Source: Janthinobacterium sp. 344 (GTDB lineage Bacteria; Pseudomonadota; Gammaproteobacteria; Burkholderiales; Burkholderiaceae_D). Taken from it: DNA of 64,000 nt. Below the pieces are notes generated by a model. That model saw nothing but the letters and a program-made list of their open reading frames with translations, was not told the DNA's origin and did not search any database. The DNA lies in NCBI RefSeq assembly GCF_900112025.1, contig NZ_FOKL01000009.1, forward strand, positions 202,274-266,273, written 5' to 3'. Below are positions 14,751-24,453 of the stretch, in pieces. Position numbers and translations under genes: made by a program. The first letter of the stretch is position 1. Every line of letters starts with the position of its first letter.

Positions 14751-17510
14751 ATGCAAAAATTTCCTGCCGTGCTGTTGTTATCGGCTGTAGTCGGTGCGGC
14801 GCACGCCGCGCCCGTCATCCAGGCATTCGATGCCGATCAGATCAAAGTCGTTGAAGGCCAGCCAGTGCGCCTGCAATGGGACGTGAGCGGCGCGACCAGC
14901 GTCACGTTGAACGGCAAGGCGGTCAGTGGCAATAGCCAGATCGTCAAATACGCGGCAGGGGATAACGCCACCTTGCGCTACACCCTCGTTGCCAGCGCCG
15001 GTGATCCGCAGGCGAACGACACGCGCACCATTGAACTCACCCCCGGCGTGCTGCTGGATAAAGGCTATATCCCCCAGGCCTACGCTGCCGGCTGCGCGCC
15101 GGTAGCGGAAGGCGATTTTGTCCTCGGCCATGAGTATGCGCGCATCGAACCGCGTGATTGCACGACCGTAAAGGTGCGCAATCCCGTCTTTGTCTGGCCG
15201 TCCCAATATAACGTCACGGACATGACCCTGACGGTGAATTTTCCCAGTGGGAAGAGTCCATTGCTCCTGTCCACCACCCGAACGTCGCTGATCCTGCCCG
15301 AACTGTTGACCGAAACCGGGATATACACCTGGCAGGTGCACTATCAGCTGCCGGCCGGTGGCCGCCGGGCTGGCGCCGTGCGGCGCTTCTATTTTGATGG
15401 CAATGCGCCTAATAACTTGCCTGACCTGCCCACGGCCGCTGAAGTCAAGGCCCGCATCGGACAGCGTCTGCATCCCCGCCTCATCCCGCTGGGCGCAAAC
15501 GGGCAAGTCATGCAAATGTGGGAAATCCATGCCGCCGTACAGGCAAGCCCCCTGGCGCCCTCGTATGCCACGTATCTGCGCGAAGCGGACCAGGTGCTGG
15601 CCAATACCATCTATGCCATGCCCGCCGAGCCGATCGGGCGGAGCAACAAAGATATCGCCGACGCATCGTTCAGGGCGGCCGTGGGGATAGAGCGCCTGGT
15701 GCTCGCGGCGCGCATCAAGGGCGACCTGCGCTATCGCACAGAAGCCATTTCCCGGCTGCTGCAACTGGCCAGGTGGCTGCCAGAAGGTGTGACCAGCGAG
15801 TGCAAACAGGACCAGGCCAACAGGCTGATCATGGTATCCCTGGCGCAAGGCCTGGACCTGCTCTACTACGATATGCCGCGAACAGACCGCCACGTGCTCA
15901 TCGATGCGATCAACCGCAGGCTCAATCCCTTGATGTACAAAATGGAAGCCGACTTGCGCGCCAATCCATATGACTCGCATGTGCTGGGCGCCGCCTACTA
16001 CGCGATGCAAACCCTGATGCTGTCGGCCGGTGCCGTCGGCCAGGGCCCCAACGGCGATGTCACCTTCGAGCAGGGTGCCGAGTATGGCAATGCCTGCAAT
16101 GCCAATAACAAGCCGCTGGCGCCATACGACCGCTTCACGGCAGCGTGGGAAACCCTGGTCACGAGCTCGGGTACATGGGGAGGCAGCACGGACAGCGCGT
16201 TTGGCAATGGCATCAACTATGCATGGAATTCGCTCAATTCCATTGCGCCAGCCATGGCGTCCTACCTGCTGATGGCCAACGTGGATTTCAGCAAAGTCCC
16301 GGCCCTGCAGCATTACGGCGACAACTTCCATGCGCAGACGGTACGCGACCGCTGGACAAAAGTACGCGGCGCATTCGGCGATGGCACGGAGGTGACGGGA
16401 AACTACGAATCCTATGCCTGGAGTGCATACCGCTTGTTTGCCCACCTGACACAAAATCCTGTCGATGAATGGTACTACCAGGACAACATTGCCCAAACAC
16501 AGGCCCTCGCCCTGCCCTTCCATCATTACTTCCTGACGGCGGTCAAACCACCCGTCGCCCCCGCCGTGCTTCCCGCCTTGAAACGCAGCTATCTGTTTGA
16601 AGATGCAGGCATTGTCGCCATGCATTCCGATACGGCCGATCCAAAGCGTTCCAGCCTGTTCTTCCGCTCCAGCCGGCTCGGCGCGATCAACCATAGCCAC
16701 GCGGACAATAACGCGTTTACCTTTGTCTCAAAGGGCAAGAATATTTTTGTCTCCGGCGGCGTGTATGGGGATTTTGGCGAAGATCTGAACAAACGTATCA
16801 CGCGCGCCACGCGCTACAAGAATGCGCTGACGTTCGATGCGGGCGAGGGCCATACCGATGCGGGTATCGGCCAGTCCGAACCCACGGTGGCGGCGGCCCT
16901 GCCGGGTGCGCCACTCTATTATCTGCAGCCGCACGGCAAGCTGATCAATTTTCGTGCGGACGATGCAAGTGACTGGTCCGTCGCGACCGGCGATGCCACG
17001 GCGGCCTACCGCAGCAGGAACATCAACACATCTGTATGGAATCCCTTGCTGACTGGCGCGGTGCGCAGCGTTGCCTACAATCCCAAGGCCGGTGTAGCCC
17101 TGATTTATGACTGGGCAGCCAGCACGACCAAGCGCCGCTGGCAAATCAATTATCAAACCCTGGTGGCGCCGGTGGAGATCGGCCCCCGCCAATTCAAGGT
17201 CGATGCCGGTGATGGCGTCAGCGTGTGCGTCAACTACCATGGCTATGACGGCGCATATGCCGCACCGGAAAAAATGTCCAAGATAGTCCAGGACACAGGT
17301 CTGAGCTGGCCAGCGGCAGCAGCGGAGCAATACCACACAGCCTATCAAACCAATATCCGCAGCAACACCCTTGGCAGCCTCATCGTGCTAAAGGAAGACT
17401 GCAACAACGTTCCCGTCACGGTGGAATTTCTGACGTCAACGAAACTTCTCGTCAGAGCCGGTACGGCGTGGTTCGTTTTTGACAAAAGGGATGTGCAGAT
17501 GTCTGAGTGA
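14751..17510 (+). CDS. Secreted heparinase II/III-like polysaccharide lyase
   Basis: A 919-residue exported protein. Residues 1-19 are a signal peptide ending A-H-A. Residues ~22-105 look like an Ig-like beta domain (V-E-G-Q-P-V-R-L-Q-W-D-V-S-G). The middle is an alpha-helical toroid as in DUF4962/heparinase II N-domains. Residues ~620-900 are a beta-rich lyase domain with I-N-H-S-H-A-D-N-N-A-F near 647-657, the His region expected in the heparinase II/III active site. Such enzymes cleave uronic-acid glycans by beta-elimination. The substrate could be alginate, heparinoids or the cell's own exopolysaccharide. Start at 14751 follows AGG; base use is more AT-rich than its neighbours, suggesting transfer. 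No transporter or sugar kinase lies beside it. Confidence 0.82.
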   Translation: MQKFPAVLLLSAVVGAAHAAPVIQAFDADQIKVVEGQPVRLQWDVSGATSVTLNGKAVSGNSQIVKYAAGDNATLRYTLVASAGDPQANDTRTIELTPGVLLDKGYIPQAYAAGCAPVAEGDFVLGHEYARIEPRDCTTVKVRNPVFVWPSQYNVTDMTLTVNFPSGKSPLLLSTTRTSLILPELLTETGIYTWQVHYQLPAGGRRAGAVRRFYFDGNAPNNLPDLPTAAEVKARIGQRLHPRLIPLGANGQVMQMWEIHAAVQASPLAPSYATYLREADQVLANTIYAMPAEPIGRSNKDIADASFRAAVGIERLVLAARIKGDLRYRTEAISRLLQLARWLPEGVTSECKQDQANRLIMVSLAQGLDLLYYDMPRTDRHVLIDAINRRLNPLMYKMEADLRANPYDSHVLGAAYYAMQTLMLSAGAVGQGPNGDVTFEQGAEYGNACNANNKPLAPYDRFTAAWETLVTSSGTWGGSTDSAFGNGINYAWNSLNSIAPAMASYLLMANVDFSKVPALQHYGDNFHAQTVRDRWTKVRGAFGDGTEVTGNYESYAWSAYRLFAHLTQNPVDEWYYQDNIAQTQALALPFHHYFLTAVKPPVAPAVLPALKRSYLFEDAGIVAMHSDTADPKRSSLFFRSSRLGAINHSHADNNAFTFVSKGKNIFVSGGVYGDFGEDLNKRITRATRYKNALTFDAGEGHTDAGIGQSEPTVAAALPGAPLYYLQPHGKLINFRADDASDWSVATGDATAAYRSRNINTSVWNPLLTGAVRSVAYNPKAGVALIYDWAASTTKRRWQINYQTLVAPVEIGPRQFKVDAGDGVSVCVNYHGYDGAYAAPEKMSKIVQDTGLSWPAAAAEQYHTAYQTNIRSNTLGSLIVLKEDCNNVPVTVEFLTSTKLLVRAGTAWFVFDKRDVQMSE

Positions 17511-17523
17511 GATGGCATGGCCG

Positions 17524-17556
17524 ATGGCAAGACATGCAAGGGTCATGTCTTGCCAT
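17524..17556 (+). terminator. Strong hairpin after the heparinase-like gene
   Basis: ATGGCAAGACATG and CATGTCTTGCCAT are perfect 13-bp arms around a 7-base loop, beginning 14 bp after the stop codon. Only three Ts follow, so it may need Rho or act as an mRNA 3' stabiliser. Confidence 0.65.
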
Positions 17557-17640
17557 TTGCACACTGACATCAAGCGATATTGCAAGCACAATGCCTGCGC
17601 GCTGCCGCATCACCGCATATCGGCCGGCGATGCGTTGCCA

Positions 17641-17892
17641 TCACGGCAGGGTCAAGTCCAAATCCAAACCGCCCATCCTGATGAGGAAGTAAGTGGCGAT
17701 CCCCAGGCCTATGAGCAATAGCACGAAGATGGTAACTACCTTGCCGCTCGCGCGCAGCACCGCGCGGTTCTGCTTCGCCTTATCCTTGTCCTTCTTCCCT
17801 TGATCGTAATGCCACTTGATGGCGTAGAACATGCCCGTGCCGAGCACGAGAGCCTTGAACGTCACGAAGACTATAGGGGTCCAATCCATCAT
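17641..17892 (-). CDS. Small two-helix membrane protein
   Basis: About 83 residues from the ATG at 17892 (GGAA nine bases upstream); a GTG at 17922 would add ten. Two hydrophobic helices (W-T-P-I-V-F-V-T-F-K-A-L-V-L-G-T-G and V-V-T-I-F-V-L-L-L-I-G-L-G-I) flank a strongly basic and acidic loop (D-Q-G-K-K-D-K-D-K-A-K-Q-N-R). Both ends probably face the periplasm, with the charged loop inside. No family recognised. It sits in the AT-richer accessory stretch. Confidence 0.6.
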   Translation of the reverse strand: MMDWTPIVFVTFKALVLGTGMFYAIKWHYDQGKKDKDKAKQNRAVLRASGKVVTIFVLLLIGLGIATYFLIRMGGLDLDLTLP

Positions 17893-18155
17893 TTTGCGTA
17901 TTTCCAGTCTATTACTTGACACTATCTATCGTGAGGAGCACTACCTCAAAACGCTGCTTCAGCAGCCTCTGTTCCAACCATCTCCCGGACACCCTGCTTG
18001 GCTCTGTCATTATAGCTACCGATGAAATAACGATGGCATCGGCGCGGTGATTTGCCAAATGCAGATGAGAGACGAGAAAACGTCAGCGACTGCCATGCAA
18101 GGACGGTATTGCTGCACGCTCTGATGCATACTACTTGAAAACAATATCCATACAT

Positions 18156-18172
18156 TGGGACAAAATGTCCCA
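18156..18172. repeat. Perfect palindrome TGGGACA-AAA-TGTCCCA
   Basis: Seven-base arms with a 3-base centre. The size suits a dimeric repressor operator. No promoter or start codon that it would control is obvious within 100 bp. Confidence 0.55.
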
Positions 18173-18431
18173 GTTGAAAACCATGCAAGATGCGATGCGG
18201 GGAGCAGGTCTGCCTTTCACGCGGCGCGAGCGCCAGGTCTGCCATTCGCAGACGGACAGGGGCGTTGGGGGTGGTGGATGCTGGCTCAGTCGATTGTGGG
18301 CAATGGCCCATTCGAAAGCCTGATGACAACCACAAACGCGCGCTCTCGGCGCGCGGAGCTGCCGCGCAAAGACTTGGTTGGCGGATTCGGGGCGGGGGGA
18401 CGGCCAGGCCCAGCCCTTCGAATCTCACACG

Positions 18432-18451
18432 CAGGGCGCGAAGGCGCCCTG
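18432..18451. terminator. GC hairpin, possible terminator remnant
   Basis: CAGGGCGC and GCGCCCTG are perfect 8-bp arms around GAAG, a stable tetraloop. No T-run follows closely on either strand. Confidence 0.35.
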
Positions 18452-18473
18452 CTCACTTTCACCAGGCAATAAA

Positions 18474-18493
18474 AAACCGCCCGAGGGCGGTTT
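18474..18493 (-). terminator. Intrinsic terminator of tRNA-Ser
   Basis: AAACCGCCC and GGGCGGTTT arms with a tight loop, and a T-run on the reverse strand immediately after. It lies 10 bp beyond the 3' end of tRNA-Ser and reads in the same direction. Confidence 0.8.
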
Positions 18494-18503
18494 CTTTATT
18501 TTC

Positions 18504-18593
18504 TGGCGGAAGCGGTGAGATTCGAACTCACGAACAGTTTAACCCGTCGCTAGTTTTCAAGACTAGTGCCTTCAACCACTCGGCCACGCTTCC
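18504..18593 (-). tRNA. tRNA-Ser(UGA)
   Basis: The reverse strand folds as a class II tRNA: acceptor GGAAGCG paired with CGCTTCC, D arm GGCCGAGTGG, anticodon loop CTTGAAA reading UGA, a long variable arm, T arm GTGAG-TTCGAAT-CTCAC and encoded CCA. Length 90 including CCA is normal for tRNA-Ser. Confidence 0.97.
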
Positions 18594-18603
18594 AGATGGC
18601 AGC

Positions 18604-18632
18604 ATTATACATAAAGGTCGGTGGCTTACCAA
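18604..18632 (-). promoter_or_regulatory. Promoter of tRNA-Ser
   Basis: On the reverse strand TTGGTA, 17 bp, TATAAT, ending 10 bp before the tRNA 5' end. The -10 is consensus and the -35 matches at four of six. Confidence 0.75.
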
Positions 18633-18755
18633 TGGCGAGTCGTCGGTGCCGCGTATTTAAGCCCCGGAGCTTGCTTTGGGGGCGGAGCTGGCGGGTCTGC
18701 GTCCCGCTGTTAGCCGGTGGGGGCCATGCCGGTGCCGGCACGCGGGCGGAAGACC

Positions 18756-20801
18756 CTACACGCCCCAATTCTTCCGCAGCGCCTTTTCGAACTCCCCTGC
18801 CGGCAAGGGCCGCGAGAAGAGGTAGCCCTGCACTTCGTCGCAGCCCGAGCTCTTCAGGAAGGCCAGCTGCTCGGCCGTTTCCACGCCTTCCGCGATCACT
18901 TTATGGTGCAGCTGCTGGGCGATGCTGATGATGGTGCTGGCGATGGCGCAGTCGCTGGCGTCGGTCGGGATGCCGGTGGTAAATGAGCGGTCGATTTTTA
19001 AGGTGTCGATGGGGAAGCGTTTCAGATAAGACAGACTGGAATAACCGGTGCCGAAATCGTCCAGCGACAGGGCCACGCCCAGCGCCGTGATGCGGTCCAT
19101 GATGCCGATGACCCTCTCGATGTTGTGCATCAGGGTGCTTTCCGTGATTTCCAGCTCCAGCCAGTCCGCTTCCAGGCCGTAGCGGGCCAGGGTTGCCGCC
19201 ACCCTGGCCGGCAGGGCCGCCGTGAATTCGCGGGCGGAAACGTTCACGGCCAGGCGGATGGGCGGCAGGCCGGCCCGTTTCCACGCCTGCGCCTGGGCGC
19301 AGGCCGCTTCCAGCACCCATTCGCCCACTTGCACCACCAGGCCCGTCGATTCGGCCAGCGGGATGAATTCGCCGGGCGGGATCATGCCGTGCTGCGGGTG
19401 GTGCCAGCGCACCAGCGCTTCGGCGCCGATGATGCGGCCGCTCGTCAAGGCGTATTTCGGCTGGTAGTGCAGCAGCAGTTGCTGTTCGGACAGGGCCTGG
19501 CGCAAGCCCGTTTCCAGGCGCATGCGCGCCTGCATGCCCAAATTCATGTCCTGGCTGTAGAAGGCCACGCTTTCCGCTTCGCCGCCACTGTCCTGCTTGG
19601 CGCGGTACATGGCGATGTCGGCCAGGCGCAGCAGGGTTTCCGCATCCTGCCCGTCCTGCGGATACACGCTGATGCCGATGCTGGCGCCCACGCGCAGGTC
19701 GTGGCCTTCGATCAGGAACGGTTCCACCAATGAGGCCAGCAGTTTCTGCGAGACCATGCTGGCCTCGAAATGCTGGCCGATATCGAACAGGCCGACGGCG
19801 AACTCGTCGCCGCCCAGGCGCGCCACCAGGTCCTGGTCGCGCAGGGCCTGGCGGAAGCGCAGCGACACTTGCCGCAGCAATTCGTCGCCGATGCGCCGGC
19901 CCAGGGTGTCGTTGATCAACTTAAAACGGTTCAGGTCGATGAACAGCACGCAGCCGAGCATCTTGCTGCGCTGCGCCACGGAGAGGGCCTGGTCGACCAG
20001 CTTGGCCAGCAGGGTGCGGTTGGGCAGGCTCGTCAGCGGGTCGTAATACGCCAGGTGGTGCAAGCGCTCTTCAGCCAGCTTGCGTTCGGTGATATCCGTC
20101 AGGTAGGCGATGAGTCCGATGGGCTTGCCGTCCATGTCCTGCAGCGGCGACAGCGACAGGCTGGCCCAGAAGATCTCGCCCGATTTCTTCCGGCGCCGCA
20201 CCTCCATCAATCGCCCGCCCTGCTCCAGGAAGGCATCGTGGAAGCCCGTGTCCTCGTCGTCGTACAGGAACAGGATGTTGCGGCCCACGGCTTCCACCGA
20301 GGTGTAGCCGAACAGCCGCTCGGCGCCCTTGTTCCAGCTGGTGATGTAGCCCGTCAAGTCCATGGTCAGCACGGATTCGTGCAGCTGGTCGAGGATTTGC
20401 GTCTGCTGCGCCAGCAAGGCTTCCACTTGCGCGTAGGCATGGGTCGAACGCTGCGCCAGCGAGTGCACTTGCAGCACGCCCGCCGTCAAGGATGCCAGGC
20501 TGGCCAGGTGGCGGCGGTCGGCGTCGTTGTACAACTTGCGGCCGGCCACGGCATAGTGGCCATAGCAATGGCCGTCGAAACTGACCTCCTGCAGCAAGGC
20601 GGGCGTGTCGCGCGCGAATGGCGCGGGAGGCTCGGCGGCGTCGGCGCTGGCCGCGGGCAGGAACTGACAATACGGGCTGGCCATCACGGCGCAGGCGATG
20701 CGGCCCAGTTCGGCCATCAGGGCGGGGCCGCGCAAACGCACGACGGCGTCGCACAGGGCGGCGCTATCACTGAGGTAATCCGACACCGGCAGCAAGGTCA
20801 T
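18756..20801 (-). CDS. PAS-GGDEF-EAL c-di-GMP protein
   Basis: A 681-residue cytoplasmic protein starting at 20801, one base after the stop of the HDOD gene. An N-terminal ~130-residue sensory segment looks GAF-like. A PAS domain follows (~145-265: [14 protein letters not shown]), then GGDEF (~270-430) with intact A-R-L-G-G-D-E-F, then EAL (~440-680) with intact E-A-L-V-R-W, N-V-S-A-R-E-F and D-D-F-G-T-G-Y. Both active sites look complete, so it could make and break c-di-GMP, with the PAS/GAF parts choosing. Being in one operon with an HDOD protein suggests joint signalling. Confidence 0.9.
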   Translation of the reverse strand: MTLLPVSDYLSDSAALCDAVVRLRGPALMAELGRIACAVMASPYCQFLPAASADAAEPPAPFARDTPALLQEVSFDGHCYGHYAVAGRKLYNDADRRHLASLASLTAGVLQVHSLAQRSTHAYAQVEALLAQQTQILDQLHESVLTMDLTGYITSWNKGAERLFGYTSVEAVGRNILFLYDDEDTGFHDAFLEQGGRLMEVRRRKKSGEIFWASLSLSPLQDMDGKPIGLIAYLTDITERKLAEERLHHLAYYDPLTSLPNRTLLAKLVDQALSVAQRSKMLGCVLFIDLNRFKLINDTLGRRIGDELLRQVSLRFRQALRDQDLVARLGGDEFAVGLFDIGQHFEASMVSQKLLASLVEPFLIEGHDLRVGASIGISVYPQDGQDAETLLRLADIAMYRAKQDSGGEAESVAFYSQDMNLGMQARMRLETGLRQALSEQQLLLHYQPKYALTSGRIIGAEALVRWHHPQHGMIPPGEFIPLAESTGLVVQVGEWVLEAACAQAQAWKRAGLPPIRLAVNVSAREFTAALPARVAATLARYGLEADWLELEITESTLMHNIERVIGIMDRITALGVALSLDDFGTGYSSLSYLKRFPIDTLKIDRSFTTGIPTDASDCAIASTIISIAQQLHHKVIAEGVETAEQLAFLKSSGCDEVQGYLFSRPLPAGEFEKALRKNWGV

Positions 20802-20802
20802 G

Positions 20803-21975
20803 CTACAGATTCCGGCTGACCTGGATGGCCCACTGGTAAGCCTGCAGCAGGCTGCGCCAATAGGTTTCTCCATCGATGCCGGCGCGCTGCAAGCCTTCGG
20901 GGGGTGGCGCGGTGCTTTCCACCAGCGCCAGCAAGGTGCCCAGCTCGCCGCTGCGCTCGAGCAAGGCGGCGCTGACGGCGGGCGCCAGGTTCAGGCTGGC
21001 GATGATGTCCGGCATGGACATGCCCAGCAGGATGTCGAGCAGGGAAAACACGCCCGCCATGAAGGCCAGGTCCTGCGCGTCGCGGTCGCCGCCGCGCAGC
21101 TGGCACAGCGCTTCCATCTGCGCCGCGCGCACGGCCGCCAGCGGCAGCAGCGCGTGGATCTTGCCATCGTCTTGCTGGCGCGCATACAGCAGCAGTTGCA
21201 GCCAGCGCTGCAGCTGGCGCCGGCCCAGCAAGGTGATGGCCTGGCTGAAGCTGGTGATCGGCGCCGTGAAGCCGAAGGCCGCCGAATTGACCAGTTTTAA
21301 TAGATGATAGCTGAGCGCTGGATCTTGCTTGAGCGGCACTTCCAGTTCATGCGCGTCGGCATCGCGGGCCAGCAAGCCCAGCAGCGCCAGCAGGCGCTTG
21401 CGCGACGTCGCATCCTCCGGCTCGCTTTGCTGGCGCGCATGGTGCAAGGCGTAGTCGCCGGCGAACCAGCTCACGCCCAGCTCGTGTAAGGCAGCAAGAC
21501 GCTGTGCGTCGCCGATGTTGTAGGCCAGGTGCGGACCGGGCAGCGGCAGCAATTGATACAGACCCGGCAGTTCTCCGGCCGCGTCGATGGCGAGCGCGCG
21601 CGCCTCGACCTGCGCCGCCGTCACGGGACCGGCGCCAGGCCCGTCAAGGATGATGCGGTAGCCGGCGTCGCGCCATTGCTGGCATTTCTTTTGAATCTGC
21701 TGGTCGCCGGCAAAGCTGGCCGGCAAACGGAAAATGGTGCGCCGCGGCGCCAGTTGCGCCAGCAGGGCCTCGTCCACGTCGTGCGGATCGGCCAGGGGAA
21801 TGATGCAATCGAGTGGCGCCAGGAAAGCGTAGACATCGGCGGCAGCCAGCGCCGCCATGAGCGGCGCCGTCGATGGCTGCGGGCCATGCAAGGTGACAGC
21901 GACCCACTCGTTATGAGCATTGGCAACTGCTTGTAATCCCACCAAAGGAAACAGGTTTGATTCAGACGCTGACAT
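20803..21975 (-). CDS. EAL-like/HDOD-domain signalling protein
   Basis: About 390 residues from the ATG at 21975. The C-terminal half (~190-390) is an HDOD domain: [37 protein letters not shown] proteins lack the catalytic HD residues and act as scaffolds in motility and c-di-GMP signalling. The N-terminal half resembles a strongly degenerate EAL domain as in YuxH-type proteins; no E-A-L motif is present. It precedes the GGDEF-EAL gene with a 1-bp gap. Confidence 0.8.
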   Translation of the reverse strand: MSASESNLFPLVGLQAVANAHNEWVAVTLHGPQPSTAPLMAALAAADVYAFLAPLDCIIPLADPHDVDEALLAQLAPRRTIFRLPASFAGDQQIQKKCQQWRDAGYRIILDGPGAGPVTAAQVEARALAIDAAGELPGLYQLLPLPGPHLAYNIGDAQRLAALHELGVSWFAGDYALHHARQQSEPEDATSRKRLLALLGLLARDADAHELEVPLKQDPALSYHLLKLVNSAAFGFTAPITSFSQAITLLGRRQLQRWLQLLLYARQQDDGKIHALLPLAAVRAAQMEALCQLRGGDRDAQDLAFMAGVFSLLDILLGMSMPDIIASLNLAPAVSAALLERSGELGTLLALVESTAPPPEGLQRAGIDGETYWRSLLQAYQWAIQVSRNL

Positions 21976-22197
21976 CGGTATCTCAGTGTGGGTAGGGCGC
22001 CATAGTAAATAAACTGACCAGCATTGGCAACCCTGGCCCGACAGGGATGCCATTTCGACAGCGAAGAATCATTCTATCTGAATCTCACCCGCGAAACAGT
22101 TTAATATTGGCAATAAATGTTCAAAAAAAACATTCTCCCGGAAGACCCGCCTGCCATGCGGGTTTGAAAAAAACACCGTGTTGCGCGCGGCGCCCTG

Positions 22198-22824
22198 TCA
22201 AGCGCCCCCATGCGCGTGCTCGACCGCATATTTGATCAATTCCGCCTGCCCTTCGATGCCCAGCTTGCGCTTGATGTTCAGGCGATGTGTTTCCACCGTG
22301 CGCACGCTCAGGTCCAGTTCGCGGGCGATCTGCTTGTTCGACTGGCCCGCCGCGATGTGCTGCAGCACTTGCTGCTCGCGCGTGGTGAGGAAGGAATCGT
22401 GCACTTGCGGACGCAACAGCTGCCGCGCCAGGGCCGCGCTGTAATAGATGCCGCCGGACATCACCGTCTCGATGGCAAAGACGATATCTTTCCCTGGAGC
22501 ATCCTTGAGCACATAGCCGCGCGCCCCCGCCTGCAGGGCCTGCGACACGTATTCGAGCTTGTCGTGCATGGACAGGATCAGTACGGCGATCTGCGGGAAC
22601 GCCTGCTTGAACAGCGCCGTCGCTTCAATCCCATTCGTGCCGCGCATGTTGATGTCCATCAGCACCAGGTCCACCTGGTGCAGGCGCGCCTGGGCCAGCG
22701 CTTCGTCGGCGCCGCCCGCCTCGGCCACCACGTCGAAATGCGCCACCGCTTCCAGGCGCGCGCGCAAGCCGTCGCGCACCAGGGGGTGGTCGTCCACCAG
22801 CAGGATGTTGATCGTCTCGGTCAT
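22198..22824 (-). CDS. NarL/LuxR-type response regulator
   Basis: A 208-residue regulator. The receiver domain (~1-120) has D-D-H near the start, M-D-I-N-M around the phosphoacceptor Asp near residue 57, and K in V-L-K-D-A. The LuxR-type HTH (~140-205) has L-T-T-R-E-Q-Q-V-L and S-N-K-Q-I-A-R-E-L-D-L-S-V-R-T-V-E-T-H. It is 11 bp downstream of its cognate histidine kinase. The kinase is divergent from cstA, so this regulator probably controls cstA-ybdD. Confidence 0.92.
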   Translation of the reverse strand: MTETINILLVDDHPLVRDGLRARLEAVAHFDVVAEAGGADEALAQARLHQVDLVLMDINMRGTNGIEATALFKQAFPQIAVLILSMHDKLEYVSQALQAGARGYVLKDAPGKDIVFAIETVMSGGIYYSAALARQLLRPQVHDSFLTTREQQVLQHIAAGQSNKQIARELDLSVRTVETHRLNIKRKLGIEGQAELIKYAVEHAHGGA

Positions 22825-22835
22825 GGTTCTCTATA

Positions 22836-24206
22836 TTAATGTGTGGAAGGAAGCCCGAGCCGCGCCAGCACCAGGGTGCCGGCCGGCGAGGACGTGATGT
22901 GCAGGCTGCCGCCGATGGCTTCCATGCGTTCCGTCATGTTGCGCAGTCCGATGCCGCGCTGCGGATGCAGGGCGATGCCGTCGAGGTCGAAGCCGCTGCC
23001 ATTATCCTGGATGCGCAACTCAACCGCCTTGCCCGCTTCGTGCAGGCTGACGTCGACGGCGCTGGCATGCGCATGGCGCTCGCTGTTCGTCAGCGCTTCC
23101 TGGGCAATGCGGAACAGCACGGTATTCACCATGTCCGGCAAGCCTTCGCCCGCGGTGGCCGGGCTGGCGGTGAAGCTGGCCTGCGCGCTGCTGCTGTCAT
23201 TGAATTCATGCACCAAATGGTCGAGCGCGGCGGCCAGGCCCAGGTCGTCGAGGATGGCCGGGCGCAGGTTGTGCGAAATGCGCCGCACTTCACCCAGCAC
23301 CTTGTTCAGCTGTTCGGCGGCACGCTCGAAGGTGACCGGCGCCTTTTCCTGTTGCTCGGCAGTACCGCCCAGGCGCGCGATGCCCGCCTCGATCTGCAGC
23401 TTGATCGACACCAGCCACTGGCTGATGCCGTCATGCAAATCGCGCGACAGCCGCGCCCGCTCTTCCTCCTGCGATTCCACCACGCGCTGCGCCAGCACTT
23501 TCAGCTTGGCATCGGCGACGCGCAATTCGCGCAAGTTCAGCACGAGGCCGCAGGCGCCCACCAGCAGCGAGCCGAGGATGGCGATGCCGGCGATCAGCTC
23601 CATGGTGGAACGGATATTGCGCGACTGCTGCGCGTCGACCTGGGCCAGCGCCTGGTCCACGTCATCCATGTAGATGCCGGTGCCCATCATCCAGCCCCAC
23701 TCCGGCATCAGGATCACATAGCCGAGCTTGGGCGCGGACTTGTTGCTCGACGGCTTGATCCAGTTGTAGCGCTCGAAACCGCCGCCGCTCTTCGCCCGCT
23801 GCATCAGGCGCTGGATGGTCAGATTGCCTTCCGCGTCGCGCAACTCCCACAGGTTCTGTCCCACCAGCTCGGGCTGGCGCGGATGCATCAGCGACTTGCC
23901 CTGCAAATCGTAGATGAAGAAATAGCCGTCGTCGCCATAGCTGAGCGAGGCGAGGATGCGCTTGGCTTCTTCTTGCGTAGCGGCATCCTTGCGCCCCGAA
24001 CCATATAACGAGGCGATGGAATGGCTGGCCAGGGTCACGTAATGCTTGAGTTCGGCTTCCTTGCTGGCCAGGTACGCTTGCTGGATGGTGGCGCGCTGCT
24101 GCTCGGCCAGGGTATTCGCCTGGTGCCGCACGGCAAAGGCGATGGCGCACAGGGCCAGGATCAGCGGCGTGAGGGCCAGGAAGATGACTTTCTGTCTGAG
24201 TTTCAT
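22836..24206 (-). CDS. Cache-domain sensor histidine kinase (HisKA_3 type)
   Basis: A 456-residue inner-membrane kinase. Helix 1 lies near residues 6-24 and helix 2 near 195-217. The periplasmic loop between them is a single Cache (sCache_2) domain with D-D-G-Y-F-F-I-Y-D and E-W-G-W-M-M-G-T-G-I-Y. S-R-D-L-H-D-G-I-S-Q supplies the phosphorylated His near residue 253, and D-N-G-S-G-F-D and G-I-G-L-R-N-M are ATP-binding boxes. Start 24206 chosen because it begins just before helix 1; the frame stays open to 24410 without a better start. Cache domains bind small organic acids, fitting a role in sensing substrates of the divergent CstA transporter. Confidence 0.9.
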   Translation of the reverse strand: MKLRQKVIFLALTPLILALCAIAFAVRHQANTLAEQQRATIQQAYLASKEAELKHYVTLASHSIASLYGSGRKDAATQEEAKRILASLSYGDDGYFFIYDLQGKSLMHPRQPELVGQNLWELRDAEGNLTIQRLMQRAKSGGGFERYNWIKPSSNKSAPKLGYVILMPEWGWMMGTGIYMDDVDQALAQVDAQQSRNIRSTMELIAGIAILGSLLVGACGLVLNLRELRVADAKLKVLAQRVVESQEEERARLSRDLHDGISQWLVSIKLQIEAGIARLGGTAEQQEKAPVTFERAAEQLNKVLGEVRRISHNLRPAILDDLGLAAALDHLVHEFNDSSSAQASFTASPATAGEGLPDMVNTVLFRIAQEALTNSERHAHASAVDVSLHEAGKAVELRIQDNGSGFDLDGIALHPQRGIGLRNMTERMEAIGGSLHITSSPAGTLVLARLGLPSTH

Positions 24207-24277
24207 GGCCTGGCGCGCTCCGGCGGCGTCGATACGGGTGGAAATGCGTGATTTTACGTCGCGGCGCGCCGATTGGT

Positions 24278-24309
24278 CTGCGTAGTAATACTGAGCGTTA
24301 CTGCGTAGT
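24278..24309. promoter_or_regulatory. Direct repeats CTGCGTAGT between kinase and cstA
   Basis: CTGCGTAGT occurs at 24278-24286 and again at 24301-24309, 23 bp apart (close to two helical turns). A short inverted repeat, AGTAA and TTACT, lies between. A divergent gap between a two-component system and its likely target transporter is the expected place for the regulator's sites. The repeat is seen; binding is inferred. Confidence 0.45.
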
Positions 24310-24453
24310 GCTGCGCTTGCCACGATTATACGGTTCCTGAATACTAGCCATAAGCTGCGGACACACCGAACAGGCATATGCAAACTGGCGACGACCAGGC
24401 TCCGCGGCACACATCATCGCACGGCACAGCGCCCGTCAATCTCTGGAGGAAGC

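Larger units (their letters stand above)
17893..18503. other. 611-bp non-coding stretch between small membrane gene and tRNA-Ser
   Basis: No supported gene. It holds a perfect 17-bp palindrome (18156-18172), a 12-mer identical to part of the tRNA-Ser T arm in inverted orientation (about 18416-18427), a CAGGGCGC-GAAG-GCGCCCTG hairpin (18432-18451) and the tRNA terminator. It reads like decayed accessory DNA next to a tRNA gene. Confidence 0.5.

Noticed and set aside
18416..18593. attL/attR pair of an integrated element at tRNA-Ser
   Set aside because: The matching 12-mer is inverted relative to the tRNA, there is no integrase, and direct repeats of the tRNA 3' end were not seen.
18190..18660. 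Forward ORF running into tRNA-Ser
   Set aside because: It reads through a terminator and antisense to a tRNA, with no domain and poor composition.
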